A stretch of 31,142 nucleotides of DNA, taken from assembly GCF_014384995.1 (NCBI RefSeq), contig NZ_JACRSY010000037.1, positions 1 to 31,142 of the forward strand, in the 5' to 3' direction. The notes under the pieces were generated by a model. The model did no database searches. It was not told the origin of the DNA and saw nothing but the letters and a program-made list of their open reading frames with translations. Shown in pieces: positions 15,294-23,977 of this stretch. The position numbers were made by a program, and so were the translations under genes. The stretch's first letter is position 1. Each line of letters opens with the position of its first letter. The DNA is from Zhenhengia yiwuensis. Lineage in GTDB: Bacteria; Bacillota; Clostridia; Lachnospirales; Cellulosilyticaceae.

Positions 15294-15818
15294 TCATTCA
15301 TTTAATAGTTTTTGTACTTCTACTCTTGGATAAGCACTTCCTTGTAGTGAAAATGTCATATAACCATACCAATAAGGATAAGGCTGGTCTTGGTACATTC
15401 CCCACTTAATCTCATCACTGATTTTAAGCTTATTACCTAAGATAATCTGCTGACATAATTTTGCCTTGGTTAAATCCATAAGGTTTAATAAATCTATGTA
15501 GCCCTTAAAATTTGGAGTATATGTGCTATCTGGCTTATGTTCTCCTGGCGAATACACTGCAAATGAAATCTTAATATCAAACTCACTTTCTTTAGGCGTA
15601 TCTACACCCGTATCTAAGCCTACAATTAAACAAGGTATGTTGCTGTCTAGATTCTCAGGTAAATAACCTTGTGGAGGCACCCACCCTATAAAAACATTGG
15701 GATGAACTAATTCATAATGAAGTACATCTTCATCTGATGCCTTTTGTAATTTAATATTAGGAGATACCTGTTCTTCTAAAAAAGTTTTAACGAGCTCTAA
15801 TGCTCTTACTGTATGCAT
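15294..15818 (-). CDS. Tail terminator / completion-like protein
   Basis: 174 residues. HTVRALELVKTFLEEQVSP, IPCLIVGLDTGVD, FDIKISFAVYSPG and PYWYGYMTFSLQG give the alternating helix and strands of tail-terminator-like proteins that close the tube and join it to the head. It sits between the gpZ-like protein and the sheath, where that protein is expected. GGTGG precedes the ATG. Function is from position and fold impression, not a firm family match. Confidence 0.55.
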   Translation of the reverse strand: MHTVRALELVKTFLEEQVSPNIKLQKASDEDVLHYELVHPNVFIGWVPPQGYLPENLDSNIPCLIVGLDTGVDTPKESEFDIKISFAVYSPGEHKPDSTYTPNFKGYIDLLNLMDLTKAKLCQQIILGNKLKISDEIKWGMYQDQPYPYWYGYMTFSLQGSAYPRVEVQKLLNE

Positions 15819-15820
15819 CT

Positions 15821-16459
15821 TTAGCCACCTTTCATTTTATCTTGTATCCTATCCATAGCCCTATTCATCTCATGTTCAAGACGTTGCTCAAACTTTTCAA
15901 GTGCAAAACTTTGTATCTTTTCTTCCATTCCTTCAGCAGTAATCATTTGAGGAATAGATAACGTTCTCATAGGTGCAATGGGTAATCTTTCTTTCCCTAG
16001 ACGCCTAAATACGTTATATTGCGTCTTATCAGCACTCTTTGCTCCTGTAGAAGCTATAAATGCACCATGTTTTGGGGAGATAGTTTTATAACCACCTCTT
16101 TTTTTAATTTTCACCTTAAGAGGTGTTCCATACCTTATTTGTAACATTTTAGCTAACAATGGATCTGCTGGCTTATAAGGAAAATGAGCAAAACTTAATC
16201 GTTTTCCAGTAGATATAAGAGAGGCATTCAAATTATCTTTTGTAGGATAGTTTATACCTCCATTGAAAGTTTCTTTAACTTCTCTTTGCTTAATAACATA
16301 TTCTTTAGGTACAATACGTCCAATCTCATTTTTAGTTTGGTCAAGGCTTCTTTTGAGTGCATGATACATAGCTGTCTGTGTTTGTTTTGGAAATGATTGA
16401 AGTTCAACAGATAGTAAATCTATCTGTCTTGTATCAATCTGTATAAGACCTTTTCCCAT
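15821..16459 (-). CDS. Minor tail protein Z-like (HK97 gp10-type connector)
   Basis: 212 residues. IDLLSVELQSFPKQTQTAMYHALKRSLDQTKNEI and RGGYKTISPKHGAF, KERLPIAPMRTLSIPQMI are typical of prophage minor tail protein Z, with a long basic helix at the C-terminus (ALEKFEQRLEHEMNRAMDRIQ). The start at 16459 directly follows the preceding stop, so translation is coupled; the frame could extend to 16495 within the upstream gene. Role: head-tail joining or tail completion. Confidence 0.75.
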   Translation of the reverse strand: MGKGLIQIDTRQIDLLSVELQSFPKQTQTAMYHALKRSLDQTKNEIGRIVPKEYVIKQREVKETFNGGINYPTKDNLNASLISTGKRLSFAHFPYKPADPLLAKMLQIRYGTPLKVKIKKRGGYKTISPKHGAFIASTGAKSADKTQYNVFRRLGKERLPIAPMRTLSIPQMITAEGMEEKIQSFALEKFEQRLEHEMNRAMDRIQDKMKGG

Positions 16460-16460
16460 A

Positions 16461-16778
16461 TTAACTACCAGAATTACGATTAAGAATGACTTCATACATT
16501 CCCATATCCTCTCTTAACGAAAAGATAGAGGTTTGCTTTCCATCAAAAACAAGAGGCATGTCTTGTTTAAGTTTGATAGGTGTCTTTTCTACTGGAATAA
16601 AAAAGAGCAATTCACCAATGTATAGACCATCATATTCTTTTTTTGAACGTTCCTTCAGTCTATCATTATCAATAATAACTTCTACTGAGATACCATTAAG
16701 AGTATGTTGCTCTGCAAATTCATTGGTATTAAAAAATACATGCCGTAAATCTTTATGAATCATTTCTTTAAAATTCAT
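16461..16778 (-). CDS. Head-tail joining protein (lambda FII-like)
   Basis: 105 residues. HVFFNTNEFAEQHTLNGISVEVIIDND followed by strands GLYIGELLFFIPVEKTPIKLKQD and MYEVILNRNSGS. This matches the pattern of lambda gpFII-type attachment proteins (helix, then DGxxV-like strand and GDxLxFxxxD-like motif). It follows the decoration and small head genes. GTAGGTG precedes the ATG. Confidence 0.68.
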   Translation of the reverse strand: MNFKEMIHKDLRHVFFNTNEFAEQHTLNGISVEVIIDNDRLKERSKKEYDGLYIGELLFFIPVEKTPIKLKQDMPLVFDGKQTSIFSLREDMGMYEVILNRNSGS

Positions 16779-16785
16779 CGTGCAC

Positions 16786-17085
16786 CTACTTTTTAGCTGT
16801 TCTACCTATACGTGTTGAAGTTTTTTTAACTTCTTTAGGTTCTGGATCTTCTTTATCTGGTTGGACTGCCTCTACTTCTTTAGGTCCATCTACTTGACAA
16901 CCTTCCTTGTACAACTCTTCTTTATTCTCCTCATCATCTGACTTCTCATCTGTTTTTAATGAGGGATAAGACTCTGCCAAACCATTCGCTATAAGTTCTC
17001 GTTCATCCTTTAAGGATAAGGTTAAAAGAGCACCCTTTTCATAAAGGATGCCATCTCTATTAAGTGGATTTGTTAGTTTTACCAT
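16786..17085 (-). CDS. Small head-module protein with acidic/basic tail
   Basis: 99 residues. The first 42 (NRDGILYEKGALLTLSLKDERELIANGLAESYP) form the short fold often found between capsid and connector genes: a requirement-like loop and a helix ending in the GLAE motif. The remainder is disordered, acidic in the middle (DEKSDDEENKEEL) and basic at the end (RIGRTAKK). Its exact role is unknown; it may be a capsid-binding or connector protein. GGAGAG precedes the ATG. Confidence 0.65.
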   Translation of the reverse strand: MVKLTNPLNRDGILYEKGALLTLSLKDERELIANGLAESYPSLKTDEKSDDEENKEELYKEGCQVDGPKEVEAVQPDKEDPEPKEVKKTSTRIGRTAKK

Positions 17086-17097
17086 CTTCTATCTCTC

Positions 17098-17427
17098 CTA
17101 ACCAATTCTACAGTATACAGTTCCAGCTCCTGAGCCTGCTTTTTTAGAAACAGCTATTCCTGCTATACAAGTCAGTTCACCTTTTGTTTTCGTAACATAG
17201 TTATTGTCATTGTCCCAATAAAGTGTGTCTCCTACATCCATTGTTTCTGCTGCAGCTGGCATTTCATAAACACCTGTCATCCTTACCCCTCCGGTTGAAC
17301 CTACACGAATACTTTCTGCTGCAACGCCTACACAATTTCCAATTGGTACAATATCGTTATAAGCAATCTCCTTTTGAGCTGTAAAATTAATAATCTTCCC
17401 TTCTTGAATAAATGTTGCTTTAGCCAT
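17098..17427 (-). CDS. Capsid decoration protein (DUF2190-like)
   Basis: 109 residues, beta-rich with VPIGNCVGVAAESIRVGSTGGVRMTGVYEMP and DVGDTLYWDNDNNYV. This is the pattern of DUF2190 proteins, which resemble lambda gpD-type head stabilisers. It directly follows the major capsid gene. I choose the ATG at 17427 because AGGAGGTG lies just before it; the longer form from 17457 runs into the hairpin after the capsid gene. Confidence 0.8.
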   Translation of the reverse strand: MAKATFIQEGKIINFTAQKEIAYNDIVPIGNCVGVAAESIRVGSTGGVRMTGVYEMPAAAETMDVGDTLYWDNDNNYVTKTKGELTCIAGIAVSKKAGSGAGTVYCRIG

Positions 17428-17452
17428 ATTTAGGCACCTCCTATATTTATAT

Positions 17453-17479
17453 ATCAAAAGGACTTCTTAAGAAGTTCTT
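17453..17479 (-). terminator. Weak attenuator hairpin after the major capsid gene
   Basis: On the minus strand AGAACTTC pairs with GAAGTCCT (17478-17459, one mismatch) around TTAA and is followed by TTTTGATAT. It lies directly after the capsid stop codon and before the decoration-protein ribosome-binding site. Its place mirrors the attenuator after the tail tube gene. Confidence 0.5.
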
Positions 17480-18970
17480 TTATGACAATGCTACTCCATT
17501 ATTCTTAGCAAGACCTTTAAAGTCTGTAACGGTTACACCATAATCCATATAGATTCGCCATTCCATCCCTAAAAAGTCAAAGCCCATTCTACTTTCAAGT
17601 TTAGGCATATCGTCACCATTTAAATAGGTAACCTCAATAGTATCTGCTAACATTGGGTCTGCTGCTAAGAAATAATTCAATAAATTACTTCCATCTGCTT
17701 CAAGTTCTGCATCTACAACGAGTTCAAGGGCATTTCTCCAAATATTATTTACACCTGCATTTTGTTGGCCTGGTAATGCCATAGATGTTAAGAGTTGTAG
17801 TGCTTCATTTTCCAACTCTGGTGGTACAATAAGGAATTTTGGTGAAATATTTAAAGCCTGCTTACCTGCAATACCTTTTTGACGTTTCATTAGAGTTTTC
17901 ATCTCTGCTAATGTCTTATTAGATAATGCCCCTGCTGTTCCTAAGTTACCATGATCAGTATGGAATAAAGGCTTGTTATCAAAAATAGTTGGATTGCTCA
18001 TAAGTTGTTGATAAACAAGCTTATTAATCCCACGTCTAGCTGATTGAACGTAAAGCATCGGAATCTTAGTGAGGATGCCTAAATCATCATTAATCATAGC
18101 TTGACGTGTAAATCCGAACTTTTTACCAAATGTTGCAATGGATTTTTTAACACCTTGGTCTTTCAGTTCATCAAATGTAAACTCACCTGTCTCACTCATT
18201 CTTGTAAGATCTCCAGCTTCAGAAATTTGATAGTGTGTTGCACCTTTAAAGTCTGGATTGCTTCCAATGCTTGTCCAACGTTCGAAGGTTGTTTGAGCAA
18301 TCTGATTACCTCTTGCCATAGATTTATTCACTGTATCAGAAAGGATACTTGCAAATTGACTTTCTGGACTTAAGGCTCTTCGTAAAAGTTCATCATCATC
18401 TAAACGGTATGCATGTGTTACGCCTGAACGCTGTAAACATTCAACAGCAATATCTCTTAATTTCATGCCACGCATTTCCCTGGCACCTTCTGCTGGATTT
18501 TCTACATTTCCAAATGCACGCATCTGTAATGCATCTGATGCTGCAGCACGCATTTTATCTGCCTCATCTTTATGTACATGTAAATGACCTTCTGAACGTC
18601 CTGATGAAATAGGTTCATTCATATTCATAAATCTTTTTAGCACCTCAGCATTTACTTGTTCTACGCTTAACCCTCTCTTGATAAAATCTTGCATATCAAG
18701 TTCTAATCCTCTTTGACTAGCTGTACCGCAAATTTCTGCAATGGCTGCATAACGTTCACGCTCTGCTTGTAATGCTCTTTGAATACCATCATTACTACCT
18801 TGTGCTCTTTCTTCTTCTTCGATTTCTCTTTTCAAGGTATCAATTTCTCTTTGTAATGAATCAAATTCTGCTTGTTCTGTGTCTGCCAATGCTCTATTTC
18901 CATTCCTAGCTCCATCTAATAATGCCTGCTGTCTTTGTGTTTTTTGTTTAAGTAACTCTTTCTTATCCAT
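17480..18970 (-). CDS. Major capsid protein with N-terminal scaffold-like region
   Basis: 496 residues. Residues 1-65 are a strong coiled coil (FDSLQREIDTLKREIEEEERAQ), like the delta/scaffold domain that the prohead protease removes in HK97-type heads. Residues 200-496 are the shell domain, with ISEAGDLTRMSETGEFTFDELKDQG, FGFTRQAMINDDLGILTKIP and SRMGFDFLGMEWRIYMDYGV, resembling Mu gpT/HK97-fold capsids of lambda-like Firmicutes phages. It lies right after the protease. TAGGAGGAAG precedes the ATG. Cleavage is inferred to be near residues 140-200. Confidence 0.9.
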   Translation of the reverse strand: MDKKELLKQKTQRQQALLDGARNGNRALADTEQAEFDSLQREIDTLKREIEEEERAQGSNDGIQRALQAERERYAAIAEICGTASQRGLELDMQDFIKRGLSVEQVNAEVLKRFMNMNEPISSGRSEGHLHVHKDEADKMRAAASDALQMRAFGNVENPAEGAREMRGMKLRDIAVECLQRSGVTHAYRLDDDELLRRALSPESQFASILSDTVNKSMARGNQIAQTTFERWTSIGSNPDFKGATHYQISEAGDLTRMSETGEFTFDELKDQGVKKSIATFGKKFGFTRQAMINDDLGILTKIPMLYVQSARRGINKLVYQQLMSNPTIFDNKPLFHTDHGNLGTAGALSNKTLAEMKTLMKRQKGIAGKQALNISPKFLIVPPELENEALQLLTSMALPGQQNAGVNNIWRNALELVVDAELEADGSNLLNYFLAADPMLADTIEVTYLNGDDMPKLESRMGFDFLGMEWRIYMDYGVTVTDFKGLAKNNGVALS

Positions 18971-18981
18971 TTTTCTTCCTC

Positions 18982-19590
18982 CTATAGGTAATTTTTATTT
19001 ATTTGAACTTGCCTTTCTAAATTTGAAAGAACAATATTCTCAACTTGTTTTTGTTGCATCGTTTCATCTAATTCTCTACCCACACCAACACTAGGGTCTG
19101 CTGGAATAGATACAATAGATACTTCATAAGGTTGCCACTTTGTTGCAACTTCACATGGCCCAATAAAGCGCCCATTACTAGATGTAGCACCTGCTCTTAC
19201 TTCCTCCCAACAAGAGACTGTATAACCTACTGATACACCTTTTAATGTTCCACTCCTTACTTTTTTGTAAATCTTTTCACTCTCTTCATCATCATCAAAG
19301 ACAATATCACAATAGGTTCTTTTTTCTGTTGCATTACATATAGCATTTTCAATACGTCCAATAACCTTATCTCGATCATGATTAAAGAGTGATACACTCA
19401 TTTCATTTAAACGCATAAAATCTACACATTCTTCATCATGGCAAAGAATTTCTTGGCCATACCATCTATTAACAGGTGTCTCACTTGAAAACGAAACAGA
19501 TATCCTGCGTTCTTCTTCATTGACTTGTCTAATGGCTAGTGGAATACTTCTTTGCTGTGTTTCCCCACTATTCGGTCTTTTCTTCTCCAT
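18982..19590 (-). CDS. Prohead maturation protease (S78/HK97 family)
   Basis: 202 residues. The serine-protease dyad fits His71 in SVSLFNHDRDKVIG and Ser120 in SGTLKGVSVGY, both in their usual motifs. VSIVSIPADPSVGVGR follows, also conserved in this family. It cleaves capsid scaffold domains and itself during head maturation. Its start overlaps the portal end by 23 bases, and GGAAGGTG lies a little upstream. It immediately precedes the capsid gene. Confidence 0.92.
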   Translation of the reverse strand: MEKKRPNSGETQQRSIPLAIRQVNEEERRISVSFSSETPVNRWYGQEILCHDEECVDFMRLNEMSVSLFNHDRDKVIGRIENAICNATEKRTYCDIVFDDDEESEKIYKKVRSGTLKGVSVGYTVSCWEEVRAGATSSNGRFIGPCEVATKWQPYEVSIVSIPADPSVGVGRELDETMQQKQVENIVLSNLERQVQINKNYL

Positions 19591-21040
19591 TTACTTCTTC
19601 ACCTTCCTTCTCTTCTGGAAATAATCCTTTTTCAAAAGCTTTTTCTTTAGCACGTTGTTTCATGACTTCCTTCCAATCAAGCCCTCTTGAACCACAAATG
19701 TTGGACAAAGTATCCATCCCAGATTCTAGAGCAAATTGGTTGGCTCTTACTTCTTTTAATGGATCTATCCAACTCCATCCTGGTGTAACCCAGTCATGCT
19801 TAAGATATTTTTTTGTATTGCTCCAAAAGTCTTTAATAGGTAACTTCCCACTTAAGACTGCTGAGATGATAAATTCTCTATAGACTTCTCTACAGAAATG
19901 GTCTATCAAATACTTTTGTTCCATTTGATACGTTCTTTGGTCTTCTAACAATCCTTGTCTTGCACTTGAATAGTTAACCTGCGACATATCTCTAGATGAT
20001 GCTTCATAACTTAAGCCCTGTCCTGCTCCTGCAATACGTTGTTGAGTCATAATAAATTCTTTCGCATTGGATGATTGACCACTCGGGTTAACCGTTGTTA
20101 TATCATCACCTGGTTGCAATTCATGAATCATACCTGGACTAATAGACCTAACAGGATAACCACTTTTTTTATCTATCATTCCACCTCTACCAACTGTACC
20201 TGTTGGTGTATTCTTTTTAATGAATACAGATAAGCAAGCTAAAATACGTTCTTTAACAGATATAGCTTCTACAAACTCATTGACCTCTTTGACTATTGGC
20301 ATCGTTCTGGCCAGCTCTGTTACTTCACGAATTTGAGTAGGTCGCTTCTTACTATATAAGTAGATTACCCTATTGGCTTCAATGCGCTCTGTACCACCTG
20401 TCCAGTAGCCATCTGGTGAGTATTGTTTAAAATAATAGGCAACAGGTCTGTTGTATTGATTGACTTCAATCCCTCCAATAATCCTATTTCCTTCTGAAGT
20501 TTTACTTAAAGAGTAAGATGTGTCTAATTCATCTACCTCTTTTGCTTGCAAACAAAAAGGAATTATTCCATCATCTGTATAACATTTGATGAATATAATT
20601 CCTCCGTCTACTTTTTTCCTTCTTACAGCCATAGCTTGAAACTCATCAAAGCATTGTGTCCCTGCCACATCACAATTTTTTGCATGGCACCACTCTTCCC
20701 ACAACTCTTCAATTTCAGCATTGAGTTTTTCATCTTCATTGCCATCTGCATCTGTAATCTTTGCTTGTGCCATAATACCTTTACCAATAACATTTCTTTC
20801 AAATGGATTGATAAGACCTTCTAAAATATCAGAATTTCTTTCTAGGTCTCTTGCTCTTGCTCGTAATACATCCCGATGCGCTTGATTTGCCTGCTCTGCT
20901 GTTCCATTAACGGTTGTCCAGTTTGCATTTAGCCTACTTTTAGTGCCAGCATCATAAGACCTTAAGGAATCTCTCCATGCCATACGATTATAGGCCCATC
21001 TAGGCGATACTGCTGCTATGCCTCTATCAAGCCAGTTCAT
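19568..21040 (-). CDS. Portal protein (lambda gpB family)
   Basis: 490 residues. It begins with SPRWAYNRMAWRDSLRSYDAG and contains ARARDLERNSDILEGLINPFERNVIGKG, MSQVNYSSARQGLLEDQRTYQMEQ and WIDPLKEVRANQFALESGMDTLSNI, all hallmarks of lambda-type portals. Twelve copies form the DNA channel at the head vertex and bind terminase and connector proteins. It lies between gpW and the protease, in lambda order. GAGGTG precedes the ATG. Confidence 0.94.
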   Translation of the reverse strand: MNWLDRGIAAVSPRWAYNRMAWRDSLRSYDAGTKSRLNANWTTVNGTAEQANQAHRDVLRARARDLERNSDILEGLINPFERNVIGKGIMAQAKITDADGNEDEKLNAEIEELWEEWCHAKNCDVAGTQCFDEFQAMAVRRKKVDGGIIFIKCYTDDGIIPFCLQAKEVDELDTSYSLSKTSEGNRIIGGIEVNQYNRPVAYYFKQYSPDGYWTGGTERIEANRVIYLYSKKRPTQIREVTELARTMPIVKEVNEFVEAISVKERILACLSVFIKKNTPTGTVGRGGMIDKKSGYPVRSISPGMIHELQPGDDITTVNPSGQSSNAKEFIMTQQRIAGAGQGLSYEASSRDMSQVNYSSARQGLLEDQRTYQMEQKYLIDHFCREVYREFIISAVLSGKLPIKDFWSNTKKYLKHDWVTPGWSWIDPLKEVRANQFALESGMDTLSNICGSRGLDWKEVMKQRAKEKAFEKGLFPEEKEGEEVNGEEKTE

Positions 21041-21067
21041 TTTCTCACCTCATTTCAAGTACATCTC

Positions 21068-21262
21068 TTATCTTCTATCAAAACAAGCTACAGTCACACC
21101 ACCATAATTCTCTTGTTCGCGTAATTCTTGCTCCAATCTTCTTCTTTCGTGATAAAGGACACTCAGCTCAGCTTTCTTAATTCTTCTACTTCCTATCTGA
21201 TATTCCTGAGCACCTTGCTCAATTGCACTAATGGCCATATTGATTTGATTAAGTCTGTCCAT
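21068..21262 (-). CDS. Head-tail joining protein gpW-like
   Basis: 64 residues, nearly all helical: QINMAISAIEQGAQEYQIGSRRIKKAEL then VLYHERRRLEQELREQENYGG. Small proteins of this kind (lambda gpW family) lie between large terminase and portal and stabilise packaged DNA. Its ATG directly follows the terminase stop; GGAGTGG precedes it. Confidence 0.8.
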   Translation of the reverse strand: MDRLNQINMAISAIEQGAQEYQIGSRRIKKAELSVLYHERRRLEQELREQENYGGVTVACFDRR

Positions 21263-23068
21263 CTAAATCCACTCCTTATTATTGTTTATCCAACTATCTT
21301 GATTTGTCTGTTCCATCTCCTGTTCATTCCCTTGTGGCATCATATACCTTACATGTAATAAATCTGCCGCTGCTGCTGCATAGACTTCACAATCTAAATA
21401 GTGATTGTCTGCATGGCTTGTTTTGGTTTTCCAAACTTCTACGTCTCGTCCACCTCTTCTTTCAATAACTTTCTCTTCACTGGTAACTTGCCTTGCATAG
21501 TCCATATCAACACCATCATAGACCATCCATGAGCCTAATCCATTTTCCTTACGCATCCTTGCATAGATCATATTTTTATATTGGCTACCATCTACAATGC
21601 ATAACCTCATACCATAAGCGCAACTATCTATCTTATCAATATTCGCAAGTTTATATTTAGCTACAATCGTATTTGATGAACCTTTACATGCCATGGCCCA
21701 ATCTTGGTTATCTACACAAAACTGATAAACATTTTCTGTATCATTACCCGAGTCAATTAAAGTTAAATTCACTAAATGTGACTGCCCATTAGGGCTACTA
21801 AAACTTTGATTCATAATAAAGTCTATTTCTTCCCATGTTTCTACCTTGCCATGTAGTACATTCCAAGATGTCATATATGGCCCCCATGCTCTTATGGTGA
21901 AATAGAAACAATCTTTTTGAACGTCTACCCCTCCAGTAAGTATAAGAGCTTCATCGGGCACAATACCTTCTGTATATTCTGATTGACGCTCAAATACAAT
22001 ATCACTATCCATCTTAGTTTTTGTATCTTCCCAAGGCTCTCCAAGCCAAGAGTTAATAAAGTTCATAAGTTTTTCAGGATAGTTATGAGAAGATACGAAC
22101 TCATACGCCACATCTCCAAATCTAACCCAAGGAGAATAAATGGCATTAAGATGAAAGGCTACTGAACGTTTGCCACTCCCATTGGTACATCTCCATTCAC
22201 CATTTCTAATCATCTGTGGCTTATGATTGTCTTGAATCGTTCCTTTACAAGATTCACATTCATAATAAGCTGTTTCTCTCGCTTCTTTAGGAGACTTTGT
22301 ATCTTCTTTCCATTTAACTTGCTTAAAGACAAGCTTTTGATAAACCCCACAATGAGGGCACGGTACAAAGTATTGATACTGACTATCTGCATTAAGCCAT
22401 TCTTGCCATATAGGGCCTCTTTTTAATGTAGGTGTTGAGGTTAAAAAGATTTTCTTTGTATTTGGGAATGTTCTTGTACGTTCTTTAGCAAGAGAGATAG
22501 GGTCAGCTTCTTTCCCTGCATTTGTAGGGTATTTGTCTACCTCATCAAAAAAGATAAATCTTACAGGCCTACTTGCTAAATCTGATGCTGAGTTAGAACC
22601 AACTAATACAATATACATCCCATTAAAATTAAGCTCTAATAATTTACTTTCATTTTCCCTATACTTCTCTGCTAAGACAGGAGACAGAGCAACCATAGGC
22701 TGAACTCTTTTCTTACTTGTAAACTCTGCAAGCTTCTCTGTAGGATAAACAATCATAGTCGGACTAGGATCTTGTGCAATCACATAACCTATCATGTTGT
22801 TAAGACATTCTGTTCCACCTACCTGTGTAGGTTTTACAAAGACAATCTTCTCAACTTCAACATCTGTAAAAGCATTCATAATACCTTTTAAATACTCTGT
22901 TCGACTGGTATTCCATTTACCTGGTTCAGCACTTGTTTGAGCATCTAGTATGCGATACTTATCTGCCCATTCTGAAACGGTTAATTTTTCGGGTGGTTTT
23001 AAAACTTTTAATGCTTGAAGAATCCAATCAGGTATACTAACCTTCTTACGTTTCTTTACATATGCCAT
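21263..23068 (-). CDS. Terminase large subunit (lambda GpA family)
   Basis: 601 residues. The ATPase part has a Walker-A-like KPTQVGGTE near residue 80 and Walker B IRFIFFDEVDKYP. A Cys cluster (CPHCG and CESCKG) sits near the middle, and the nuclease part has GGVDVQKDCFYFTIRAWG and DNHYLDCEVYAAAA. It cuts at cos and drives DNA packaging. The Met at 23068 (MAYVKKRKK) fits the family start; the frame could begin at 23095, and neither has a strong ribosome-binding site, so translation is probably coupled to the small subunit, which it overlaps. Confidence 0.93.
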   Translation of the reverse strand: MAYVKKRKKVSIPDWILQALKVLKPPEKLTVSEWADKYRILDAQTSAEPGKWNTSRTEYLKGIMNAFTDVEVEKIVFVKPTQVGGTECLNNMIGYVIAQDPSPTMIVYPTEKLAEFTSKKRVQPMVALSPVLAEKYRENESKLLELNFNGMYIVLVGSNSASDLASRPVRFIFFDEVDKYPTNAGKEADPISLAKERTRTFPNTKKIFLTSTPTLKRGPIWQEWLNADSQYQYFVPCPHCGVYQKLVFKQVKWKEDTKSPKEARETAYYECESCKGTIQDNHKPQMIRNGEWRCTNGSGKRSVAFHLNAIYSPWVRFGDVAYEFVSSHNYPEKLMNFINSWLGEPWEDTKTKMDSDIVFERQSEYTEGIVPDEALILTGGVDVQKDCFYFTIRAWGPYMTSWNVLHGKVETWEEIDFIMNQSFSSPNGQSHLVNLTLIDSGNDTENVYQFCVDNQDWAMACKGSSNTIVAKYKLANIDKIDSCAYGMRLCIVDGSQYKNMIYARMRKENGLGSWMVYDGVDMDYARQVTSEEKVIERRGGRDVEVWKTKTSHADNHYLDCEVYAAAAADLLHVRYMMPQGNEQEMEQTNQDSWINNNKEWI

Positions 23069-23567
23069 TTTCAGCAAACTGCTCCAATGCATCATTTATT
23101 GTTTCTCTAATCTTATTTTCCACCCTTCTTGCTTCTACCTCATCGACATAAGGTGCTATATCTACACCTATTTTTGAAACCAAACCAAGTGCTGACCTTT
23201 TAAAGATAATAAAATACCTTTCAAGTTCTGCTATAGCATCACTCTTAAGAAGATAATCTCCTCTTGCAATCGCATTTTTCAAATCAGCATTTTCAGTCTG
23301 CGCCTTTTTAAGTTGTGTTTCATAGAATACTTTTTGATAGGTAATCGGCATCGTTTCTATATCAACGTCTTCTGGCATTTGTCTATTGGCTTCATCCCGC
23401 CATTTCAAAACATCTGGCAAATACCAATAACCATGAGATATTTTAGGACATCCCTTCTTCTCCCACTGATTGACTGTCTTTTTAGTTACCCCAAAGGCAT
23501 CTGCTAAAAAGCCAGTCGATAAACATGTTTTACCTTCTATAATTTTAACTCCAACTTCTTTCGCCAT
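23046..23567 (-). CDS. Terminase small subunit (lambda Nu1-like)
   Basis: 173 residues. An N-terminal winged-helix/MerR-like DNA-binding domain (CLSTGFLADAFGVTKKTVNQWEKKG, then YWYLPDVLKWRDE) is followed by a long helix pair (YQKVFYETQLKKAQTENADLKNAIARGDYLLKS) that oligomerises and binds the large subunit. Nu1 proteins recognise cosB next to cosN. The GC-rich dyad about 140 nt upstream of its start fits that. TAGGAGGAAGG precedes the ATG. Confidence 0.88.
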   Translation of the reverse strand: MAKEVGVKIIEGKTCLSTGFLADAFGVTKKTVNQWEKKGCPKISHGYWYLPDVLKWRDEANRQMPEDVDIETMPITYQKVFYETQLKKAQTENADLKNAIARGDYLLKSDAIAELERYFIIFKRSALGLVSKIGVDIAPYVDEVEARRVENKIRETINDALEQFAENGICKET

Positions 23568-23583
23568 ATCCTTCCTCCTAGGG

Positions 23584-23655
23584 TTAATTTAAAACTAAAT
23601 ATTTCCCAAGCTGTAGCCTTAGAGCCACAATGCTTTCAAGGACTTCATTTTCCAT
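23584..23655 (-). CDS. Possible 23-residue leader peptide upstream of terminase
   Basis: A short frame (MENEVLESIVALRLQLGKY, four more residues, then stop) with ATGAGG upstream, ending just before the Shine-Dalgarno of the small terminase gene. It is helical in character and could act by coupling terminase translation. It may also be chance. Confidence 0.35.
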   Translation of the reverse strand: MENEVLESIVALRLQLGKYLVLN

Positions 23656-23977
23656 TTATAAAATCCTCATATTAACCTACTTTCAAAATTTTTATAATGA
23701 CAGAAGCCTCGGGCCTCGCTAGACCCGCATAGCCCCCTCCTTGACGTAAGTACCTTTTAATTTTTGTCGTGCTTACGTGTTGGACACTTCCTTTATCTAG
23801 TTGCGAACTCCTTGATATTACTAGCTTTATCTATGTTTTATTAATTTGTGTGATATTTTACTTATCTTATTATTCTGTTAAACTTCTTCTGTTTTTCTAC
23901 TTTAATGGAAGAAACTCTTACTTTTTCTTTAATGTTTTACCTTACTCTCAATATGTAAAAGATACAGACTAAAAGGG
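23656..23977. other. Non-coding stretch with GC-rich dyad: candidate cos region
   Basis: No convincing gene lies here. Positions 23706-23740 are about 74% G+C in an otherwise strongly AT-rich region and contain the dyad CGGGCCT-cgct-AGACCCG (23710-23727, one mismatch). Next to it is an inverted pair ACGTAAG (23744-23750) and CTTACGT (23772-23778). Lambda-type cos sites sit just upstream of the small terminase gene, so this is the best cosN/cosB candidate. The rest (23780-23977) is AT-rich with nothing recognised. Confidence 0.45.

Noticed and set aside
16459..16495. Longer start for the gpZ-like gene (hydrophobic MKSFLIVILVV as a signal peptide)
   Set aside because: It overlaps the upstream gene and is simply out-of-frame reading of its 3' end; a signal peptide makes no sense for this protein.
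23720..23745. Start codon after AAGGAGGGGG on the minus strand within the cos candidate
   Set aside because: The frame stops after three codons (ATG CGG GTC TAG); more likely part of the cos structure.
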